Origin: Flavobacterium kingsejongi
GTDB taxonomy: Bacteria > Bacteroidota > Bacteroidia > Flavobacteriales > Flavobacteriaceae
Direction of reading: 5' to 3'
DNA: 64,000 nucleotides
Assembly: GCF_003076475.1 (NCBI RefSeq)
Contig: NZ_CP020919.1
Coordinates: forward strand, 3,720,001 to 3,784,000
The translations under genes were made by a program, and so were the position numbers. Positions 8,183-17,216 of the stretch are shown here, in pieces (position 1 is the stretch's first letter; every line of letters starts with the position of its first letter). The notes under the pieces were generated by a model. It searched no databases. It was not told the DNA's origin and worked only from the letters and a program-made list of their open reading frames with translations.

Positions 8183-8638
8183 ATGAGAAAAGCCATATTC
8201 CCGGGTTCTTTTGACCCTATGACGCTTGGGCACTATGATATTATCAAAAGAGCCATTCCGCTTTTTGATGAGATTATTATAGCCATTGGCGTGAACGCTG
8301 AAAAAAAGTATATGTTTTCACTAGAAGAGCGCAAGCAATTCCTGGAAGCCGCTTTTGAAAATGACCCTTCAGTCTCCGTGATCACCTATACGGGTCTTAC
8401 GGTAGATTTATGCAAAGTGCACAAAGCAAAATTCATCCTGAGAGGCTTACGCAATCCCGCTGACTTTGAATTTGAAAAAGCCATTGCACATACCAACCGA
8501 AAGCTTTCTAAAGTGGAAACGGTATTCCTGCTGACTGCAGCCAACACCTCCTATATCAGCTCGAGCATCGTACGTGACGTTATCCGGAATAATGGTGACT
8601 ATACTGTTTTGGTACCCGATGCCGTACGCGTAAAATAA
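8183..8638 (+). CDS. coaD: Phosphopantetheine adenylyltransferase
   Basis: A 151-residue nucleotidyltransferase catalysing the fourth step of coenzyme A synthesis, from 4'-phosphopantetheine and ATP to dephospho-CoA. It carries the phosphate-binding motif AIFPGSFDPMTLGHYDI with the TxGH-type His, the FILRGLRNPADFEFE segment and the C-terminal TSYISSSIVRDV motif. Length is slightly short of the usual 155-165, but all motifs are present. It begins 2 bp after the ddl stop and ends before a strong terminator, so ddl-coaD is a closed two-gene operon. Confidence 0.96.
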   Translation: MRKAIFPGSFDPMTLGHYDIIKRAIPLFDEIIIAIGVNAEKKYMFSLEERKQFLEAAFENDPSVSVITYTGLTVDLCKVHKAKFILRGLRNPADFEFEKAIAHTNRKLSKVETVFLLTAANTSYISSSIVRDVIRNNGDYTVLVPDAVRVK

Positions 8639-8660
8639 AAACACATTATACCACAAAAAA

Positions 8661-8689
8661 ACCTGCAGCTTAAACTGCAGGTTTTTTTA
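8661..8689. terminator. Bidirectional terminator between coaD and the DEAD-box gene
   Basis: ACCTGCAG (8661-8668) pairs with CTGCAGGT (8675-8682) around CTTAAA. It has an A-run before it and TTTTTTT after it, so it can serve both convergent genes. Confidence 0.88.
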
Positions 8690-8704
8690 TCTCGAATTTT
8701 TCCT

Positions 8705-10048
8705 TTATTTTTCTTCTGTTTTAATCACTTTACGGGCCACTTCAATTTTATATTTGCGGCCTTTCATTTTTTCTTCCCGGATATTTTGCAGTAATTCTCT
8801 GACCTTACCATATTTTACCGCAGCAAAAGAGATAAAATCCTTCACTTCGATAAGCCCTAAATTCCCTTTTTCCAGTTTTCCTTTTTGCGAAAAGAAACCT
8901 ACAATATCAATTTTATTCAGTTTGTTCTTTTTACCGCCACTGATATAAAGCGTTTGAAATTCCGGTGGTTTCGGAAGTTGTGACTGGGCCGGAAGTGTGA
9001 GTACAGGAAGCGATCCCGAAATATAATCAGGACGTTTCTCACTGTCATGAAACAGCAAATAGGCGGTTCCGGAAGCCAGCATACGGGCTGTTCTTCCATT
9101 CCGGTGGGTATATTCCTCTTCTTTGGCCGGCAGGTGGTAGTGGATCACATGTTTCATTTCCGGAATATCAAGCCCACGGGCGGCAAGATCGGTCGTAATA
9201 AGATAGGAAACACTTTTATTTCGAAACTGGATCAGGGCGCGTTCTCTTTCATCCTGGTTCATCCCACCATGATAGTAGGTCGAATAAATACCTTTTTCGT
9301 TTAAGGCATCACTAATACGCTCTGCAGCATCCCGGTGGTTGCAAAAAATCAATGCCGATTCCGATTTCAGGGAGCACAACAGTTGAAAAAGCGTATTAAT
9401 CTTGTCTTTTTCTTTTGATATGACAATTTTCTCCGTCAGGTTTGTCGGTTCTTCTTCCACAATAAAATCCAAAACCGTAGGTGTTACCACACCCGTATAT
9501 TTCGGGATTTCAATTTCTGAAGTAGCCGAAACCAAAACACGTTTACTCAGTTTTTTTAGATTTCCAATGATAAAAGACATTTCATCGTGAAAGCCCAGTT
9601 GCAGTGATTTGTCAAATTCATCCAGGATCAGCGTTTTAATACGGTCTGTTTTAAAATTTCCACGATCAATATGATCGGCAATCCTTCCCGGTGTACCAAT
9701 TAATACTGCTGGTGGATTGCTCAGGTTTTTGATCTCCGTATCCAGCGAGTGCCCTCCATAACAAACATTGACCTTATAATCGGTTTTTAGCTTCTTCCAG
9801 ACCTGTTCAATCTGTAATGCTAATTCCCTTGAAGGCACCAGAATAAGGCATTGTACCGAAGAAACCTCCGGGTCAAGCAACGTGAGTAAAGGCAACAGGA
9901 AAGCCAGTGTTTTACCGGATCCTGTAGGAGAAAGCAGTACCACATTAGTATCTTGTACAATTGCGGTTCCGGCAGTTTCCTGCATGGTATTTAGTGCCTG
10001 GATTCCTAAATTCTGGAGTATCGTAGTGTGAGAGTCATTCTTTTTCAT
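8705..10048 (-). CDS. DEAD-box RNA helicase with DbpA-type RNA-binding domain
   Basis: A 447-residue ATP-dependent RNA helicase. Motifs in order: SPTGSGKT (Walker A), PSRELALQ (Ia), TPGRI (Ib), LDEFD in place of DEAD (motif II), SAT (III), FCNHRDAAERI (IV), TTDLAARGLDIP (V) and HRNGRTAR (VI). The C-terminal 80 residues (from about LYISGGKKNKL) resemble the DbpA RNA-recognition domain that targets 23S rRNA helix 92, so a role in large-subunit assembly is likely. A TAAATTTG box at 10060-10053 lies only 4 bp before the ATG, which suggests a leaderless or almost leaderless transcript. No matching upstream TTG at normal spacing was seen. Confidence 0.92.
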   Translation of the reverse strand: MKKNDSHTTILQNLGIQALNTMQETAGTAIVQDTNVVLLSPTGSGKTLAFLLPLLTLLDPEVSSVQCLILVPSRELALQIEQVWKKLKTDYKVNVCYGGHSLDTEIKNLSNPPAVLIGTPGRIADHIDRGNFKTDRIKTLILDEFDKSLQLGFHDEMSFIIGNLKKLSKRVLVSATSEIEIPKYTGVVTPTVLDFIVEEEPTNLTEKIVISKEKDKINTLFQLLCSLKSESALIFCNHRDAAERISDALNEKGIYSTYYHGGMNQDERERALIQFRNKSVSYLITTDLAARGLDIPEMKHVIHYHLPAKEEEYTHRNGRTARMLASGTAYLLFHDSEKRPDYISGSLPVLTLPAQSQLPKPPEFQTLYISGGKKNKLNKIDIVGFFSQKGKLEKGNLGLIEVKDFISFAAVKYGKVRELLQNIREEKMKGRKYKIEVARKVIKTEEK

Positions 10049-10096
10049 GCTGCAAATTTAAACACATTCCCGGTATTTTACCCATAAAAACAAAAA

Positions 10097-10124
10097 AGCG
10101 ACACATTATAATGCATCGCTTTTT
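10097..10124 (-). terminator. Terminator of the Nudix gene
   Basis: AGCGA at 10097-10101 pairs with TCGCT at 10115-10119, with two mismatches and then an inner CATTATAATG palindrome. It is flanked by an A-run on the left (a T-run on the minus strand) and T-runs on the right. Confidence 0.65.
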
Positions 10125-10134
10125 ATTTTTTATC

Positions 10135-10758
10135 CTATTTATCGGAAGCTGCCTGTTTCATTTCTTCCACATCCACATCAAATAACAGCTTTATATTCTC
10201 ATATGAATTGGTTAGCGCTTCCCGGATTTGCTCCGGATTCAGCCAGGCTACTTTTTCGATTCCTTCTTCGATTTGCCCTTTGGGGGTTCCTTCAAAATCC
10301 GTTTCCATTTTAAACCAATGCGTGATTTTTAGCTTGTACTTTCCATTACGCCGGAATACATGATAGGTCTTTTGCAGTTTTTCGGTAATCCGCAACTGAT
10401 TGACGCCCGTTTCTTCTTCCACTTCCCGCATGGCCGTATCGGTAATATCCTCGGCTTTTTCTGTTCCGCCTTTCGGCAAATCCCATTTTCCGTTCCTAAA
10501 AATAAAAAGCACCTCTCCTTTTTTATTGTATACCAAGCCGCCGCCAGCTTTATTTACAGGGATTTTAGCTTTTAATTTCTTCATGATTTCCTTTTCATCC
10601 GCGTCATATAAAAAAGCTTTCTGAATTTTATCCTGAAACATTTTTACAATAATTTGCTCTATATCAACACTTTCAAGTAAAAAAAACTGAAAATCGGTTT
10701 CTTTTATGATTTGATTTGTTAGAAAAAGAGGTTTGTCGTTCACAAAAACTTTATACAT
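10135..10758 (-). CDS. Nudix hydrolase
   Basis: A 207-residue protein with the Nudix box GGTEKAEDITDTAMREVEEE followed by TGV, which binds divalent metal and cleaves a nucleoside diphosphate linked to another group. The substrate cannot be read from sequence. About 70 residues precede the Nudix fold and do not match a domain I recognise. The gene is divergent from pyrE with only 7 bp between the two start codons, and its own start codon lies inside the pyrE -7 box. Shared regulation with pyrimidine supply is possible. A TATCTTTA box about 32 bp upstream, inside pyrE, may be its promoter. Confidence 0.9.
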   Translation of the reverse strand: MYKVFVNDKPLFLTNQIIKETDFQFFLLESVDIEQIIVKMFQDKIQKAFLYDADEKEIMKKLKAKIPVNKAGGGLVYNKKGEVLFIFRNGKWDLPKGGTEKAEDITDTAMREVEEETGVNQLRITEKLQKTYHVFRRNGKYKLKITHWFKMETDFEGTPKGQIEEGIEKVAWLNPEQIREALTNSYENIKLLFDVDVEEMKQAASDK

Positions 10759-10761
10759 TTG
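10733..10761 (+). promoter_or_regulatory. pyrE promoter overlapping the Nudix start codon
   Basis: TTG at 10733-10735, an 18-bp spacer and TACATTTG at 10754-10761. The -7 box contains the complement of the Nudix ATG (10756-10758). The pyrE ATG begins 4 bp after the box, so the transcript should start at or within a few bases of the start codon. Confidence 0.75.
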
Positions 10762-10765
10762 TACT

Positions 10766-11407
10766 ATGATTTTTAATAAAGATACAGCTCAGAAAACTGC
10801 TGAATTGCTTTTGCAAATAAATGCAATTAAATTGAATCCGAAAAATCCTTTTACATGGGCTTCGGGTTGGAAATCCCCTATTTATTGCGACAACCGCATA
10901 ATCCTCTCATTCCCAGCCATACGGAATTACATTCGTGATGAATTTTCTAAAAACATAGAAAAACAATTCGGAAAACCGGATGTCATTGCTGGTGTTGCTA
11001 CCGGTGCTATCGGAATCGGGATATTGGTTGCGGAATCATTAGGGCTTCCTTTTGTATATGTACGACCGGAACCTAAAAAACACGGCCGTCAAAACCAGGT
11101 GGAAGGTTTTTTGCAAAAAGGCCAAAATGTGGTAGTGGTTGAAGACTTAATCAGTACAGGAAATAGTAGCCTGCAAGCCGTTACCGCTTTACGCGAAGCC
11201 GGAGCAAACATCAAAGGGATGGCCGCTATTTTCACCTACGGATTTGACGTCGCTACAGAAAATTTCAAAAAAGCCAATCTTGACCTATACACCCTGAGCA
11301 ATTATGATGCTTTATTGGAACAGGCAGTTACACAACGCTATATCCAGAAAGAAGAACAGGAAACACTCAGCGAATGGCGTGTGAACCCTTCTATTTGGGG
11401 CGTATAA
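10766..11407 (+). CDS. pyrE: Orotate phosphoribosyltransferase
   Basis: A 213-residue enzyme joining orotate and PRPP to make OMP in pyrimidine synthesis. The PRPP-binding motif VVVVEDLISTGNS is present, with the preceding ASGWKSPIYCDNR and the loop RPEPKKHGRQNQVEG. The frame is open further upstream, reaching a TTG at 10733, but that triplet is the -35-like element of the promoter and cannot be translated. The ATG at 10766 gives the normal family length. The transcript is predicted to be nearly leaderless. An SRPBCC-domain gene follows after 50 bp and is probably in the same operon. Confidence 0.96.
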   Translation: MIFNKDTAQKTAELLLQINAIKLNPKNPFTWASGWKSPIYCDNRIILSFPAIRNYIRDEFSKNIEKQFGKPDVIAGVATGAIGIGILVAESLGLPFVYVRPEPKKHGRQNQVEGFLQKGQNVVVVEDLISTGNSSLQAVTALREAGANIKGMAAIFTYGFDVATENFKKANLDLYTLSNYDALLEQAVTQRYIQKEEQETLSEWRVNPSIWGV

Positions 11408-11457
11408 ATTTTAAAGACTAAAAAAAGCTGCTGCTATACACTAAAATACCATAAAAA

Positions 11458-11850
11458 ATGAACTTAGAAAGCCCTAAAGTAACCGTTAAAAAACCGGCTC
11501 AGTATCTTTTTGATGCTTTGACAGACGTGAAGAATTTTGAAAAATTGATGCCGGATAATATCTCCAAATTCGAGGTAACCGGTGAAGACTCTTTTATCTT
11601 CGGATTAAAAGGCATGCCTGAGATCAAATTAAAAATGAAAGATAAAACGGCTCCTTCGAAAATTATCCTTGGTGCTGCCAGCGACAAGCTGCCTTTTACA
11701 CTTACTGGAAACATTGATGCTATCAGCGAAAACTCCAGTGCTGTACAATTGCATTTTGACGGTGAATTCAACGCGATGATGGCGATGATGGTCAAAGGGC
11801 CTATTTCAAAATTTATTGAAACCCTGGTGAGCAATATGCACAAATTATAA
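11458..11850 (+). CDS. SRPBCC-fold (START-like) small protein
   Basis: A 130-residue soluble protein with the layout of the SRPBCC/polyketide-cyclase-like fold: an N-terminal strand, a helix with LFDALTDVKNFEKLMP, antiparallel strands and a long C-terminal helix (MMVKGPISKFIETLVSNM). Such proteins bind hydrophobic ligands, but no ligand or reaction can be assigned. It follows pyrE by 50 bp on the same strand and shares a terminator with the convergent birA, so it is probably cotranscribed with pyrE. A 114-residue antisense frame overlaps it but lacks any recognisable domain and is treated as a shadow. Confidence 0.85.
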   Translation: MNLESPKVTVKKPAQYLFDALTDVKNFEKLMPDNISKFEVTGEDSFIFGLKGMPEIKLKMKDKTAPSKIILGAASDKLPFTLTGNIDAISENSSAVQLHFDGEFNAMMAMMVKGPISKFIETLVSNMHKL

Positions 11851-11870
11851 GAGTTTACCTCCTATACTAA

Positions 11871-11904
11871 AAATGCCTTTACTGATCGTAAAGGCATTTT
11901 TTAT
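11871..11904. terminator. Bidirectional terminator between the SRPBCC gene and birA
   Basis: AAATGCCTTTA (11871-11881) pairs with TAAAGGCATTT (11889-11899) around a 7-nt loop, followed by TTTT. It serves both convergent genes. Confidence 0.88.
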
Positions 11905-12635
11905 TAGTACAACATCTGGATTTCTTTGATATCATAATAGCGGATAATTTCATTTTCATCGATTACCTCCAGTTTTCCTGTAGGTGAGACCTGTCGGATG
12001 ATCCCCATGAACTGCTTCCCTGCCAAATCCTGAAAGGGCATTGGCACACCTTTTTTATATAATCTCGCATCGTATTTTTCTAAAAAAACAAGGGTATTCT
12101 TGTGTAGTATAGCAGCCATATTCTGTTTCAGGTTTTCTGCTATTTCATAAAAAACGGCCTGTTTGTCGAACTCCATGCCTTTAATCACGCTAAGCGATGC
12201 GGCTTTGGGGAGGTTTGAAAAATCTTTCTGATTCACATTGAGCCCAATTCCTACTACCGAAAAGATCTCACCATTATTCTTTATGGTGTTCTCTATCAAT
12301 ATGCCACCAACCTTTTTATTGCCTGCCATAATGTCGTTAGGCCATTTGATCGATAAATCAGGAATTTGAAAAGTTTCCAATGCTTCTACGATGCTTACAG
12401 CAACTACCCGGTTCAGATTGAATATCTCTCCGATATCCAGCAAAAAATCCCGAACCAAAACACTAAACGTCAGATTCTTACCAGGCTCTACATTCCACAC
12501 AGCCCCCATCTGCCCTTTGCCCTGTGTCTGGTTTTCGGCTGTTACTATCGTAAAGTTTTCCACATACTGTCTCGACATTAACTTTTTAAGGTAGTCATTT
12601 GTAGAACTAATGGCATCGAGTTTGATAATATTCAT
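11904..12635 (-). CDS. birA: Biotin--[acetyl-CoA-carboxylase] ligase (monofunctional)
   Basis: A 243-residue enzyme that attaches biotin to the carrier domain of carboxylases. The catalytic core begins at once with LDAISSTNDYLKKL. The biotinyl-AMP loop is read as TQGKGQMGAVW, in place of the common GRGRRG form, and KWPNDIMAGNKKVGGILIE follows. There is no N-terminal winged-helix domain, so unlike E. coli BirA it should not act as a repressor. Length fits the short class common in Bacteroidetes. It is divergent from rsfS with about 93 bp between starts. Confidence 0.94.
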   Translation of the reverse strand: MNIIKLDAISSTNDYLKKLMSRQYVENFTIVTAENQTQGKGQMGAVWNVEPGKNLTFSVLVRDFLLDIGEIFNLNRVVAVSIVEALETFQIPDLSIKWPNDIMAGNKKVGGILIENTIKNNGEIFSVVGIGLNVNQKDFSNLPKAASLSVIKGMEFDKQAVFYEIAENLKQNMAAILHKNTLVFLEKYDARLYKKGVPMPFQDLAGKQFMGIIRQVSPTGKLEVIDENEIIRYYDIKEIQMLY

Positions 12636-12728
12636 TGTATAATAAAAAAGTATTTAATTTAATCTTATGTTAAGGTTCAAAATTAAAAACAAAAAATGAT
12701 AACTTTGCGAAAACATACAAAATTTTAA

Positions 12729-13100
12729 ATGGCGAAAAAAAATATAAACAATGATGATTTATTGGCTAACATCATTAAAGGAATTGAAGAAGTAAAAGGT
12801 AATGATATTGACATTCTGGATTTAAGAGAAATCGAAAACACCGTGTGCGATTATTTTGTAATCTGCAACGGTAACTCCAATACACAGGTTAACGCAATCG
12901 TTAATTCTATCCAAAAAGTAGTTTCCAAAAGTTTAAAAGACAAGCCCTGGCATGTGGAAGGAACCGACAACTCGGAATGGGTCCTTATGGACTATGTAAA
13001 CATCGTTGTGCATGTTTTCCAGAAGCATATCCGGGAGTATTATGACATTGAAAGCCTTTGGGGTGATGCTAAAATCACAACAATAGAAAACAAATACTAA
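12729..13100 (+). CDS. rsfS: Ribosome silencing factor RsfS
   Basis: A 123-residue protein of the RsfS/Iojap family, which binds ribosomal protein L14 and blocks joining of the subunits when nutrients are short. Visible family parts are VCDYFVICNGNSNTQVNAIV, WHVEG and NSEWVLMDYVNIVVHVF. The length is typical. A TAACTTTG box at 12700-12707 lies 21 bp before the ATG; no clear TTG was found at the correct distance. ftsH follows after 13 bp, an order often found in Bacteroidetes, so the two are cotranscribed. Confidence 0.96.
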   Translation: MAKKNINNDDLLANIIKGIEEVKGNDIDILDLREIENTVCDYFVICNGNSNTQVNAIVNSIQKVVSKSLKDKPWHVEGTDNSEWVLMDYVNIVVHVFQKHIREYYDIESLWGDAKITTIENKY

Positions 13101-13113
13101 ACATACAAAATTC

Positions 13114-15048
13114 ATGGCTAAAGATAAAGATCCGAAACCTTCAAGAATTAAAATAAGCCCTTGGTGGATTTATGGCGGAATTTTAGGAATATTCTTAATT
13201 GCAAGCTATTTTAATAATTCCAACTGGCAGGAACCTATTCAGACTAACATTTCCCAATTCCAAAAATACCTGGACAACGGAGATGTTAACAAGGTGATCA
13301 TCGTTAACAAAACACAGGCGGACGTTTATTTAAAGCCCAGTGCTTTAGAAAAACCCGAATTCAGTAAAATCCCTAAAAAGAATTTATTAAACAAAGAAAA
13401 CACAGGCCCTCACTTTAGTTTTTCAATTGGTAATGATCAGATTTTTGAAAACAAACTGATTGAAGCGACAAAAGAAGGCAAACTATCGTCCTACGAAATA
13501 CAGTCGAATCCGAACTACTTCATGGATATCCTTGGGTTCATTTTACCCATTATTGTCCTGGTAGTAATCTGGATCTTCCTGATGCGTAAAATGTCAGGTG
13601 GTGCTGCCGGTGGTGGTGGCGGCCAGATTTTCAATATTGGTAAATCGAAAGCAAAATTATTTGACGAAAAGACCGATATCAAAACAACGTTTAAGGATGT
13701 TGCAGGATTAGAAGGTGCGAAAGAGGAAATACAGGAAATCGTTGAATTCCTTAAAAATCCACAAAAATACACCAACCTTGGAGGTAAAATCCCAAAAGGC
13801 GCGCTATTGGTAGGTCCTCCGGGAACCGGAAAAACCTTGTTAGCCAAAGCAGTAGCAGGCGAAGCACAAGTTCCTTTCTTTTCGCTTTCAGGTTCTGATT
13901 TCGTTGAAATGTTTGTAGGTGTTGGTGCTTCAAGAGTACGTGACCTTTTCAAGCAAGCTAAGGAGAAATCCCCGGCAATCATCTTCATTGATGAGATTGA
14001 TGCAGTAGGACGTGCCCGTGGAAAAAACAACATGTCAGGTTCTAATGATGAGCGTGAAAACACACTGAATCAGTTGTTGACAGAAATGGATGGTTTTGGC
14101 ACGAATACAAGCGTAATTGTATTAGCCGCTACCAACCGTGCAGATGTATTAGATAAAGCATTAATGCGTGCTGGTCGTTTTGACAGGCAAATCTTTGTAG
14201 ACCTTCCGGATATCCGTGAGCGTCAGGAAATTTTTGAAGTACATTTAGCCCCGTTGAAAAAAGCAGAAGGACTGGATACCAGTTTTCTTGCAAAGCAAAC
14301 TCCTGGTTTTTCCGGAGCTGATATTGCCAATGTCTGTAATGAAGCAGCACTTATCGCAGCCCGTTATGACAAACAGGCGGTAGACAAACAGGATTTCCTG
14401 GATGCGGTAGACCGTATTGTAGGAGGTTTGGAAAAGAAAAACAAAATCATCTCTCCAGAAGAGAAAAGAGCTATTGCGATTCACGAAGCAGGCCACGCTA
14501 CAGTAAGCTGGATGCTGGAACATGCCGCACCGCTTATCAAGGTTACTATTGTTCCCCGTGGACAAAGCCTTGGAGCTGCCTGGTATCTTCCGGAAGAAAG
14601 ACAAATTGTACGTCCGGATCAGATGCTGGATGAAATGTGCGCTACTATGGGTGGTCGTGCTGCTGAAAAAGTAGCCTTTAACCGAATTTCTACAGGAGCA
14701 CTGAGTGATTTGGAAAAAGTAACCAAACAGGCACGTGCGATGGTAACTATTTATGGACTGAATGAAAAATTAGGTAACATTACTTATTATGATTCTTCAG
14801 GACAAAATGAATACGGTTTTACAAAACCTTACTCAGAAGAGACTGCAAAAATAATTGACCAGGAGATTTCTATTCTAATTGAAGCGCAATACCACAGAGC
14901 TATCGCAATTCTTGAAGAAAACAAAGATAAACTGTACCAATTAGCCGATATTCTGATTGACAAAGAAGTAATTTTTAAAGACGATTTGGAGAATATCTTT
15001 GGAAAAAGACCGTTTGACAAAAATCTGCAGGAAGAAACTACATTATAA
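13114..15048 (+). CDS. ftsH: ATP-dependent zinc metalloprotease FtsH
   Basis: A 644-residue membrane-bound protease that degrades misfolded membrane proteins and short-lived regulators. Two membrane helices occur at about residues 17-33 and 137-157, with a periplasmic domain between them. The AAA+ domain has Walker A GPPGTGKT at 234-241 and IIFIDEIDA for Walker B, plus the AAA second region of homology. The zinc site HEAGH lies at 457-461. A Gly-rich linker (AAGGGGGQ) joins membrane and ATPase parts. It follows rsfS by 13 bp and ends in a strong terminator. Nothing is missing relative to the family. Confidence 0.97.
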   Translation: MAKDKDPKPSRIKISPWWIYGGILGIFLIASYFNNSNWQEPIQTNISQFQKYLDNGDVNKVIIVNKTQADVYLKPSALEKPEFSKIPKKNLLNKENTGPHFSFSIGNDQIFENKLIEATKEGKLSSYEIQSNPNYFMDILGFILPIIVLVVIWIFLMRKMSGGAAGGGGGQIFNIGKSKAKLFDEKTDIKTTFKDVAGLEGAKEEIQEIVEFLKNPQKYTNLGGKIPKGALLVGPPGTGKTLLAKAVAGEAQVPFFSLSGSDFVEMFVGVGASRVRDLFKQAKEKSPAIIFIDEIDAVGRARGKNNMSGSNDERENTLNQLLTEMDGFGTNTSVIVLAATNRADVLDKALMRAGRFDRQIFVDLPDIRERQEIFEVHLAPLKKAEGLDTSFLAKQTPGFSGADIANVCNEAALIAARYDKQAVDKQDFLDAVDRIVGGLEKKNKIISPEEKRAIAIHEAGHATVSWMLEHAAPLIKVTIVPRGQSLGAAWYLPEERQIVRPDQMLDEMCATMGGRAAEKVAFNRISTGALSDLEKVTKQARAMVTIYGLNEKLGNITYYDSSGQNEYGFTKPYSEETAKIIDQEISILIEAQYHRAIAILEENKDKLYQLADILIDKEVIFKDDLENIFGKRPFDKNLQEETTL

Positions 15049-15078
15049 TAGCCATTTTTATGGTTTTTTCGGAAAAAT

Positions 15079-15114
15079 CTTAATTCGATAGCACTATTGA
15101 ATTAAGATTTTTTT
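15079..15114 (+). terminator. Terminator after ftsH
   Basis: CTTAATTC (15079-15086) pairs with GAATTAAG (15099-15106), with inner ATAG/CTAT pairs, and is followed by a run of T. The T-run merges into a TATCTTTG box (15114-15121) that probably belongs to the promoter of the next gene. Confidence 0.85.
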
Positions 15115-15159
15115 ATCTTTGATTCTTAGTTAATGCAAATACTAAGGATTTTATAACAT

Positions 15160-15762
15160 ATGAGTCTTTTTAAAAAACTTTTTGGCGCTTCAGGAGAATC
15201 ATCCAATGATGACAAGGATAATGACTACAATCCTTTTCAAGCAGATTCTTCTATTCCAATCGATGAGCGCTTTACCTCAAACTTCAAAAAAAACGGCGGC
15301 AAATTTTTGTACTGTGAAAACATTAATGAAGTACGGGATCAGTTTGAAAATATTTTAGAAGAGAATGACTGGTTTGAATCTGAAGTATTGTGTTTTGATT
15401 CGAAGCTTTACAGCTTCCTTGATGAAAACAAATTAACGTATAACGCACCAGCACAACCCAAATTTTTCTTTGCTACCTGCGAAAACCTGATTGCCGAAGA
15501 AGGATCTGTACTTTTCTCTTCCAAGCAAATCAAGCAGAACAAACCCAATGAATTGCCGGTAAATATTATTATTTTTGCAACAACCAGCCAGATCATTGAA
15601 GGGACCAGTGATGGTTTACGGGAAATTAAGAAAAAATACGAAAAAGACTACCCTACCAATATCACCACAATAAAATATTTTGAAAAGGCAAAAGAAGAGG
15701 ATTTTTTGCATTACGGAAGTTCCGCAAAAAACCTGTATTTATTGCTATTAGAAGATCTATAA
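15160..15762 (+). CDS. LUD-domain (LutC/YkgG-like) protein
   Basis: A 200-residue cytosolic protein with a LUD-type domain, related to LutC of lactate utilisation. The conserved part runs from about residue 60 to the end (CENLIAEEGSVLFSS and LPVNIIIFATTSQIIEGTSDG). The first 40 residues are polar and variable. No lutA or lutB genes are near, so a lactate role is not supported; in this neighbourhood it heads a lipid operon instead. cdsA follows after 1 bp. A TATCTTTG box at 15114-15121 suggests the promoter, with a candidate TTG at only 14-bp spacing. Confidence 0.8.
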   Translation: MSLFKKLFGASGESSNDDKDNDYNPFQADSSIPIDERFTSNFKKNGGKFLYCENINEVRDQFENILEENDWFESEVLCFDSKLYSFLDENKLTYNAPAQPKFFFATCENLIAEEGSVLFSSKQIKQNKPNELPVNIIIFATTSQIIEGTSDGLREIKKKYEKDYPTNITTIKYFEKAKEEDFLHYGSSAKNLYLLLLEDL

Positions 15763-15763
15763 G

Positions 15764-16573
15764 ATGCGTGAAACTCTCATAAGGACATTATCGGGTCTTA
15801 TTTATATCCTTTTATTACTTACCGCGATATTGATTACCGAAAACGGAATAAGCTTTATTATTCTTTTTGGTATCTTCATGCTCATTGCTGTAATTGAGTT
15901 TTGTAATCTCACCCACCTAAGTAAAACACTACCGATCGCCATTGCTTTGGTATTTTATACGCTGTTTTCATTTTATACTTCTTTTGATGCCACCACTACA
16001 TTGCTCATTGTAGCCGCATCCCTTTTTGTATCCGTAAAACTTTTGTACTTTCTTTTTGATAACCGGCCGCAAAAAACCGACCAGCTGTCAAAATTTGTCA
16101 ATCTCATCGGCTATATCGTTTTACCCATAACATTAATCACCAAACTTCCATTCATCAATAGTGTTTATACTCCGGGTATCATCATTGGAATTTTCATACT
16201 GATGTGGACTAACGATACTTTTGCTTATATCGTTGGAAAATCGATCGGAAAAAGAAAGCTATTTGAGCGCATTTCCCCTAAAAAGACCACGGAAGGTTTC
16301 TTTGGTGGCATTATATTTACTTTATTATTTAGTTTTATAATTGCGCATTACCTGAACCAGCCCAACTATATTTGGATGGCTACTGCGCTTATCATTAGTA
16401 TTTTCGGTACTTTTGGGGATCTAATTGAATCTAAATTCAAACGCATTGCTGGCGTAAAAGACAGCGGAAAAATTATGCCGGGCCATGGAGGTATCCTGGA
16501 TCGCCTGGATAGTATTATATTTGTATCACCTATTTTGTTTTTGTTTTACCAAATCATAAATTATGTTTCATAA
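15764..16573 (+). CDS. cdsA: Phosphatidate cytidylyltransferase
   Basis: A 269-residue integral membrane enzyme that makes CDP-diacylglycerol from phosphatidate and CTP, the branch point of phospholipid synthesis. It has several hydrophobic segments and the family signature near the C-terminus: SKFKRIAGVKDSGKIMPGH followed by GG. It starts 1 bp after the LUD gene and overlaps psd by 11 bp, so the four genes LUD, cdsA, psd and the acyl-CoA-binding protein form one tightly coupled operon. Confidence 0.96.
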   Translation: MRETLIRTLSGLIYILLLLTAILITENGISFIILFGIFMLIAVIEFCNLTHLSKTLPIAIALVFYTLFSFYTSFDATTTLLIVAASLFVSVKLLYFLFDNRPQKTDQLSKFVNLIGYIVLPITLITKLPFINSVYTPGIIIGIFILMWTNDTFAYIVGKSIGKRKLFERISPKKTTEGFFGGIIFTLLFSFIIAHYLNQPNYIWMATALIISIFGTFGDLIESKFKRIAGVKDSGKIMPGHGGILDRLDSIIFVSPILFLFYQIINYVS

Positions 16574-17216
16574 AGAAGGCTTTAAAATAATTTTAATTGC
16601 ATTAGTAATTACCGTAGGCACCTTGCTGCTTGCCGATTCATTAATCGAAACACTCTGGATTCAGAAAACAGTACAGGTCGCTATTTTAGTTTTCCTGCTG
16701 TTGATCCTACAGTTTTTCAGAAACCCTAAAAGACCGGTCAACAGTGATGACTTTAAACTCATTGCTCCTGTAGACGGCAAAGTAGTTGTAATCGAAGAAG
16801 TTTTTGAATCCGAATACTTTAAAGACCGACGCCTGCAGGTATCCATCTTCATGTCTCCTATCAATGTACACGTTACACGTTACGCCTTAAGCGGACTTAT
16901 CAAATTCAGTAAATACCATCCTGGTAAATATTTAGTGGCGTGGCATCCCAAAGCAAGCGAGGAAAATGAGCGCACGACTATCGTAATCGAAAATCCAGTT
17001 TTTGGTGAAGTCCTCTACCGACAAATTGCCGGAGCTCTTGCCCGTAGAATCGTAAACTATGCAAAAGAAGGCATGCAGGTCGTTCAGGGTGAAGATGCGG
17101 GTTTCATAAAGTTTGGGTCAAGAGTAGATTTATTCTTACCTTTAGGAACTGAGTTGAATGTAAAGCTTAATGAAAAAGCAATTGGCGGTAAAACAATCAT
17201 TGCTGTACGATCTTAA
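16563..17216 (+). CDS. psd: Phosphatidylserine decarboxylase, short (archaeal-type) form
   Basis: A 217-residue enzyme converting phosphatidylserine to phosphatidylethanolamine. It has two N-terminal membrane segments (about residues 5-25 and 35-55). The proenzyme would cut itself at the GS pair in FIKFGSRVD (Ser near residue 186) to form the pyruvoyl group. The conserved MSPINVHVTR segment is also present. Length matches the short PSD class, clearly shorter than the 280-320 residue E. coli type. It overlaps cdsA by 11 bp, and its stop codon overlaps the next start by one base (TAATG). Confidence 0.94.
   Translation: MFHKEGFKIILIALVITVGTLLLADSLIETLWIQKTVQVAILVFLLLILQFFRNPKRPVNSDDFKLIAPVDGKVVVIEEVFESEYFKDRRLQVSIFMSPINVHVTRYALSGLIKFSKYHPGKYLVAWHPKASEENERTTIVIENPVFGEVLYRQIAGALARRIVNYAKEGMQVVQGEDAGFIKFGSRVDLFLPLGTELNVKLNEKAIGGKTIIAVRS

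Noticed and set aside
11499..11843. A 114-codon antisense frame inside the SRPBCC gene
   Set aside because: It has no recognisable motif or promoter, and the sense gene has a normal fold pattern and operon context.
13515..14063. A 182-codon antisense frame inside ftsH
   Set aside because: It mirrors the conserved ATPase codons and has no domain of its own; ftsH is certain.
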